Assembly: GCA_038230595.1 (NCBI GenBank)
Contig: JBBRMY010000125.1
Coordinates: forward strand, 1 to 7,371
Source: JBBRMY01 sp038230595
Lineage (GTDB): Bacteria; Bacteroidota; Ignavibacteria; Tepidaquicellales; Tepidaquicellaceae
Length of the DNA stretch: 7,371 nt
Direction of reading: 5' to 3'
Shown: in pieces, positions 4,945 through 7,371 of the stretch
Layout: each line of letters begins with the position of its first letter
Position numbering within the stretch: position 1 is the first letter of the stretch
Notes under the pieces: generated by a model
Seen by the model: the letters and a program-made list of their open reading frames with translations, nothing else
Told to the model about the DNA's origin: nothing
Database searches by the model: none
Made by a program: the position numbers and the translations under genes

Positions 4945-6183
4945 ATGAAAAAGCACATATTACTATCAATAACAATTATTTCAATATTATTCGTTCAAAA
5001 CGTTTATTGCCAATGGATACCATGCCCCGGAGGACCTTTCACTACTGTTATTACTTCTTTTGCAAATATTGGAAACAGAATGTTTACGGGTACTAATTCA
5101 ATAGGAATATATGCTACGAATGATAACGGAGTTAACTGGTATCCGGCTAACAACGGACTTGGCAATTATGGTATCTATGCAATGGGTAAAAAAGATAATA
5201 TACTTTTTGCAGGAACGAATGTCGGTGTATGGCGCTCGCTGGATTCAGGAAATTCTTGGACTGATGTTAATTTTGGATTAACTAATACCAGCATGACTTG
5301 TTTTGAAAGAATTGATACGATCATTACTGCAGGTACTTATGGTGGCGGAGTTTTCATTTCAACTGATAATGGAAACTACTGGTATGGCTCAAACATTAAT
5401 CTCAGTAATCTGATTATAAAATCTCTTAAAGCAAAAGATTCACTGCTTTTTGCCGGTACTTACGGTGGTGGAGTTTTCCTGTCCACTGACCGCGGCTTTT
5501 CATGGACTCCGAAAAACACGGGCTTGCCTGATGTATATGTCTCATCTCTTGCTGCAGTTTATAACAATATATATGTGAGTATTTATAATCGAGGAGTTTA
5601 CAAATCCACTAACAGAGGAACTACCTGGGTTGGCGCAAATAATGGTTTGGGAACAAACAATGTGCTATCGCTTGCTTCAAATTTTAATAACCTGTATGCA
5701 GCAACTGAAGGAGGTGGTATTTTCATTTCATCAAATGGCGGAACAAGCGGGTCAGCAGTAAATACAGGAATTGATCCTTCTCATTATTACATCAATGCAG
5801 TTGGCTTTAACGATGTGTATGTTTATTGCGCTCCGTATGGCGAACCGGCGTATAAACGCTTAAAAACACAGGTTCAGGGCATAAATGAAGGTTCAGTACA
5901 TTTGGCTGATAGATTTAAGCTTTACAATAATTATCCTAATCCATTTAATCCTCAAACAACTATCAAATTTGATGTTTCAGAAACAATGGAACTATTACTG
6001 CAAATTTATGATATAAATGGTAAGCTTATCTCTGAGCCTTTAGCTGGAGTACGCTCGCCCGGAAGCTATTCCGTTAATTTTGACGGAAGCAGAATGGCAA
6101 GCGGAGTTTATTATTACAGGCTTACTTCTAACTCTGCTTTAAATAATTTTTCACAAACAAAGACAATGTTGCTTTTAAAATAA
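4945..6183 (+). CDS. Secreted BNR-like six-repeat beta-propeller with T9SS type A sorting domain
   Basis: A complete 412-residue protein. Residues 1-22 are a signal peptide (MKKHILLSITII..., NVYC before Q23). Residues 40-300 hold six repeats of 40-41 residues, each with L-F-A-G-T-x-G-G-G-V-F-x-S-T-D-x-G-x-x-W. The BNR/Asp-box-like Trp lies at 65, 105, 146, 187 and 228; in the sixth repeat it is Gly269 (SSNGGTSG), a degenerate blade. This matches the sortilin/photosystem-stability/exo-alpha-sialidase-like group, a scaffold of varied function; no catalytic set is seen, so a structural or binding role is likelier. Residues about 325-412 form the T9SS tail: YNNYPNPFNPQTTIKFDV, LQIYDINGKLI, GSYSVNFDGS and terminal KTMLLLK. 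ATG 4945 precedes the signal peptide without a Shine-Dalgarno. The TPR gene follows after 7 bp, probably on the same mRNA. Confidence 0.93.
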   Translation: MKKHILLSITIISILFVQNVYCQWIPCPGGPFTTVITSFANIGNRMFTGTNSIGIYATNDNGVNWYPANNGLGNYGIYAMGKKDNILFAGTNVGVWRSLDSGNSWTDVNFGLTNTSMTCFERIDTIITAGTYGGGVFISTDNGNYWYGSNINLSNLIIKSLKAKDSLLFAGTYGGGVFLSTDRGFSWTPKNTGLPDVYVSSLAAVYNNIYVSIYNRGVYKSTNRGTTWVGANNGLGTNNVLSLASNFNNLYAATEGGGIFISSNGGTSGSAVNTGIDPSHYYINAVGFNDVYVYCAPYGEPAYKRLKTQVQGINEGSVHLADRFKLYNNYPNPFNPQTTIKFDVSETMELLLQIYDINGKLISEPLAGVRSPGSYSVNFDGSRMASGVYYYRLTSNSALNNFSQTKTMLLLK

Positions 6184-6190
6184 ATTAATT

Positions 6191-6598
6191 ATGAAATATA
6201 TATTATTAACCATCACAGCCATTATAATTATGAGTGCTTCGCTTGCAAAAGCCCAGACTGCGGAAATTATGTTTAACAGAGGCAACTTCAATATTAACAA
6301 AGGTAAGTTTGAAGATGCAATTAAGAATTTTAATGATGCATTAGCTCTGGATACAGCTTACTATAAAGCATATCATGGCAGGGCAACAGCCGAGCTTAGC
6401 CTGAGCATGTTCAAAGAAGCTATTAAGGATTATTCACATGCGATAGCTCTGAAATTTAATTTCGCTGAATCATTTTATGCAAGGGGTCTTGCAAAGCTTG
6501 CAGTGAATGATATGGAAGGAGCCTGCCGGGATTTTCATCAGGCGCATGATTTCGGACTTAAAGAAGCAATGGATATGATGGATCAGTATTGCAGGTAG
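6191..6598 (+). CDS. Exported TPR-repeat protein
   Basis: A complete 135-residue protein. Residues 1-21 are a signal peptide (MKYILLTITAIIIM..., AKA before Q22). The rest is three tetratricopeptide repeats: about 24-57 (FNRGNFNINKGKFEDAIKNF, then ALALD), 58-91 (AYHGRATAELSLSMFKEAIKDY) and 92-125 (SFYARGLAKLAVNDMEGACRDF), with the canonical G/A, Y/F and A positions of helices A and B, closed by a short capping helix ending in DQYCR. Known role of TPRs: protein-protein docking. As a probable periplasmic protein translated 7 bp after a T9SS-tailed propeller, it could help in export or assembly of surface proteins, but that is inference from position. No lipobox; no Shine-Dalgarno in the short A/T spacer. 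Confidence 0.9.
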   Translation: MKYILLTITAIIIMSASLAKAQTAEIMFNRGNFNINKGKFEDAIKNFNDALALDTAYYKAYHGRATAELSLSMFKEAIKDYSHAIALKFNFAESFYARGLAKLAVNDMEGACRDFHQAHDFGLKEAMDMMDQYCR

Positions 6599-6661
6599 AA
6601 GTAAACTTTCTGTTGGCAGTTTGTGTTTTTTTTAAAGTGTTTAAACGATTAAGTTTTGTAG

Positions 6662-6683
6662 GGGCAGACCTATGTGTCTGCCC
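6662..6683. repeat. Hairpin GGGCAGAC-CTATGT-GTCTGCCC
   Basis: Perfect eight-base stem with a six-base loop. Part of the GC-rich repeat cluster and typical of dispersed intergenic hairpins of the GTAGGGGCAGAC type. Confidence 0.8.
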
Positions 6684-6729
6684 TCGTAAAGAGACGAGAA
6701 GCTCTTGATGAGAATCGATGCCCTCGTAG

Positions 6730-6748
6730 AGACGCGATGCTCGCGTCT
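6730..6748. repeat. Hairpin AGACGCG-ATGCT-CGCGTCT
   Basis: Perfect seven-base stem with a five-base loop, in the second half of the partial tandem duplication. The equivalent place in the first half (about 6690-6706) has a degenerate stem. Confidence 0.8.
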
Positions 6749-6764
6749 AACTAAAAGTTGCCGG

Positions 6765-6784
6765 GGACAGGTCGCGACCTGTCC
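6765..6784. repeat. 20-bp perfect palindrome GGACAGGTCG/CGACCTGTCC
   Basis: A fully self-complementary 20-base sequence with no spacer, so as DNA it could bind a dimeric protein or form a cruciform; as RNA it would need to open a small loop. It lies about 63 bases upstream of the tRNA promoter. Its resemblance to neighbouring hairpins favours a dispersed repeat over an operator. Confidence 0.75.
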
Positions 6785-6847
6785 GTACAAATAACGTGAA
6801 TCCCAAATCACGATTTTTATTCCATTTTGTCCCTTTATTTGAATTGA

Positions 6848-6878
6848 TTGACACCCCCTCAATTTTTATATTTATACT
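6848..6878 (+). promoter_or_regulatory. sigma70-type promoter of tRNA-Ser
   Basis: Perfect TTGACA (6848-6853) and TATACT (6873-6878), spaced by 19 bases, lie just upstream of the tRNA. Transcription would start near 6885, a few bases before the mature 5' end at 6891. The spacing is slightly long, but position and consensus match support it. Confidence 0.65.
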
Positions 6879-6890
6879 TAGCAGCTTAAC

Positions 6891-6980
6891 GGAAGGATGG
6901 GTGAGTGGCTGAAACCAGCGGTTTGCTAAACCGCCGTAGGGGGTTAACCCTTACCGAGAGTTCGAATCTCTCTTCTTCCG
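6891..6980 (+). tRNA. tRNA-Ser (anticodon GCT)
   Basis: A class II tRNA of 90 bases, reading codons AGC and AGU. The acceptor stem GGAAGGA pairs with TTCTTCC (one G-T), with discriminator G at 6980. The D arm includes GTGAGTGGCTGAAACC. The anticodon stem GCGGT/ACCGC (6918-6922, 6930-6934) encloses the loop TTGCTAA with GCT at 6925-6927. A long variable arm GTAGGGG-GTTAA-CCCTTAC and the T arm GAGAG-TTCGAAT-CTCTC follow. The long variable arm and G73 are serine-tRNA features. CCA is not encoded (CAG follows) and must be added after transcription. Confidence 0.97.
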
Positions 6981-7001
6981 CAGCAAATTTAAAGTAATAA
7001 T

Positions 7002-7037
7002 AAAGTATCTTTGGAAAACTCCGGAGATACTTTTTTT
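7002..7037 (+). terminator. Intrinsic terminator of tRNA-Ser
   Basis: A 13-base-pair stem (AAAGTATCTTTGG at 7002-7014 against CCGGAGATACTTT at 7021-7033, two G-T pairs) with loop AAAACT is followed by T to 7037. It sits 21 bases after the tRNA, ends its transcript and isolates it from the oxidoreductase remnant. Confidence 0.88.
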
Positions 7038-7086
7038 GTTAAAGCAGCAAGGAACTTTTAGCACGACTCTTCAATTAATAATTATT

Positions 7087-7341
7087 ATGCAAAATTCTAG
7101 AATTACTTCCGGCCACTACGATGTTATCATTATAGGTGGCAGCTTTGCAGGTCTCAGCTGTGCTATGACTTTAGGGAGATCCCTACGAAGTGTACTAATA
7201 CTTAATGAGGAAAAGCCCCGTAACAGAAGAGTCGATAAAGCCCATAATTTTCTTATGTCTGATGGTAGAGAGCCGTTTGATATTTTAGAATCTTCATATA
7301 AGCATGTAAAATTTTTTAAAACTGTTAAAAATATTAAATAA
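7087..7341 (+). pseudogene. Truncated thioredoxin-reductase-like NAD(P)/FAD-dependent oxidoreductase (N-terminal fragment)
   Basis: The frame gives 84 residues against about 300 in the family. Residues 11-40 are the FAD-binding Rossmann start: YDVIIIGGSFAGLSCAMTLG, RSL, then VLIL, the GGSxAG variant of GxGxxG typical of the small TrxB-like oxidoreductases. HNFLMSDGREP (53-63) matches the usual HNF-x-x-x-D-G region. The frame then meets TAA at 7339-7341. Reading on in frame gives family-like VALKARK and a second stop at the window end (TGA 7369-7371), so the loss looks like nonsense decay rather than an unrelated junction. The CxxC region, NAD(P) domain and the rest of the FAD site are absent, so it should be inactive. 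ATG 7087 is chosen because an upstream in-frame TTG lies inside the terminator. No Shine-Dalgarno. Confidence 0.7.
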
Positions 7342-7371
7342 GTTGCATTAAAAGCCAGAAAAATAAATTGA

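Larger units (their letters stand above)
6599..6847. other. Gene-free intergenic region with clustered GC-rich hairpin repeats
   Basis: After the TPR stop there is a weak hairpin (AAACT/AGTTT, 6603-6607 and 6618-6622) followed by eight T (6626-6633), possibly a poor terminator. Then comes a 125-base block of palindromes (6661-6784), which contrasts with the A/T-rich flanks. It also contains a partial tandem duplication: TGCCCTCGTA followed by GAGACG-like sequence occurs at about 6679 and 6719, 40 bases apart. No credible gene is present. Confidence 0.7.

Noticed and set aside
6641..6862. 73-codon minus-strand frame
   Set aside because: It translates the palindromic repeat cluster and part of the tRNA promoter, and shows no domain, signal peptide or ribosome binding site.
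6891..6980. tRNA-Ser as an integration attachment site
   Set aside because: No repeat of the tRNA 3' end and no integrase are present in the window, although a broken gene lies downstream.
7036..7086. Upstream TTG start for the oxidoreductase fragment
   Set aside because: The codon lies in the terminator T-run, the extra 17 residues have no family counterpart, and ATG 7087 precedes the conserved Rossmann strand at normal distance.

Overview
The window is AT-rich and carries marks of the Bacteroidota/Chlorobiota/Ignavibacteriota branch. Two secreted proteins end in type IX secretion (T9SS) C-terminal sorting domains with the NYPNPFNP signature, which is especially common in Ignavibacteria-like genomes. 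Most genes lack a Shine-Dalgarno sequence, and beta-propeller surface proteins dominate. I infer an Ignavibacteria-like or related bacterium; no rRNA or core marker gene is present to fix the lineage.

Layout, left to right. (1) 1-874 (-): N-terminal 291 residues of a secreted Reg_prop-type beta-propeller, running off the left edge. (2) 1006-1320 (-): a 104-residue cytoplasmic protein of unknown function, the only gene with a clear Shine-Dalgarno. (3) 1465-3120 (+): a complete secreted eight-repeat SBBP propeller with a T9SS tail. (4) 3163-4230 (-): a two-gene unit made of a 71-residue Cys-rich GDCCVxC protein, started by TTG, followed by an outer-membrane beta-barrel. (5) 4231-4944: a 714-bp gene-free stretch packed with hairpin repeats, a 52-bp direct repeat whose copies carry a promoter-like signal, and a ~170-bp imperfect palindrome with four AATAAGGT units. 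(6) 4945-6598 (+): a secreted BNR-like six-repeat propeller with a T9SS tail, followed 7 bp later by a secreted TPR protein. (7) 6599-6890: a second cluster of GC-rich hairpin repeats. (8) 6891-6980: tRNA-Ser(GCT) with its own promoter and a strong intrinsic terminator. (9) 7087-7341: the N-terminal FAD-binding part of a thioredoxin-reductase-like oxidoreductase, ended early by in-frame stops.

How the genes may work together. Three different propeller repeat families (Reg_prop, SBBP, BNR-like) lie within 6.2 kb, two with T9SS tails, so the region looks like a bank of exported surface or extracellular proteins. The GDCCVxC/outer-membrane pair is a separate unit. GDCCVxC proteins are, from memory, found near mercury and other thiophilic-metal genes, but no MerT, MerP, MerA or MerR is visible here, so a metal role is inference only. 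The repeat-rich intergenic regions and the broken oxidoreductase suggest a locally fluid part of the chromosome. I see no phage, transposase, CRISPR or toxin-antitoxin system.
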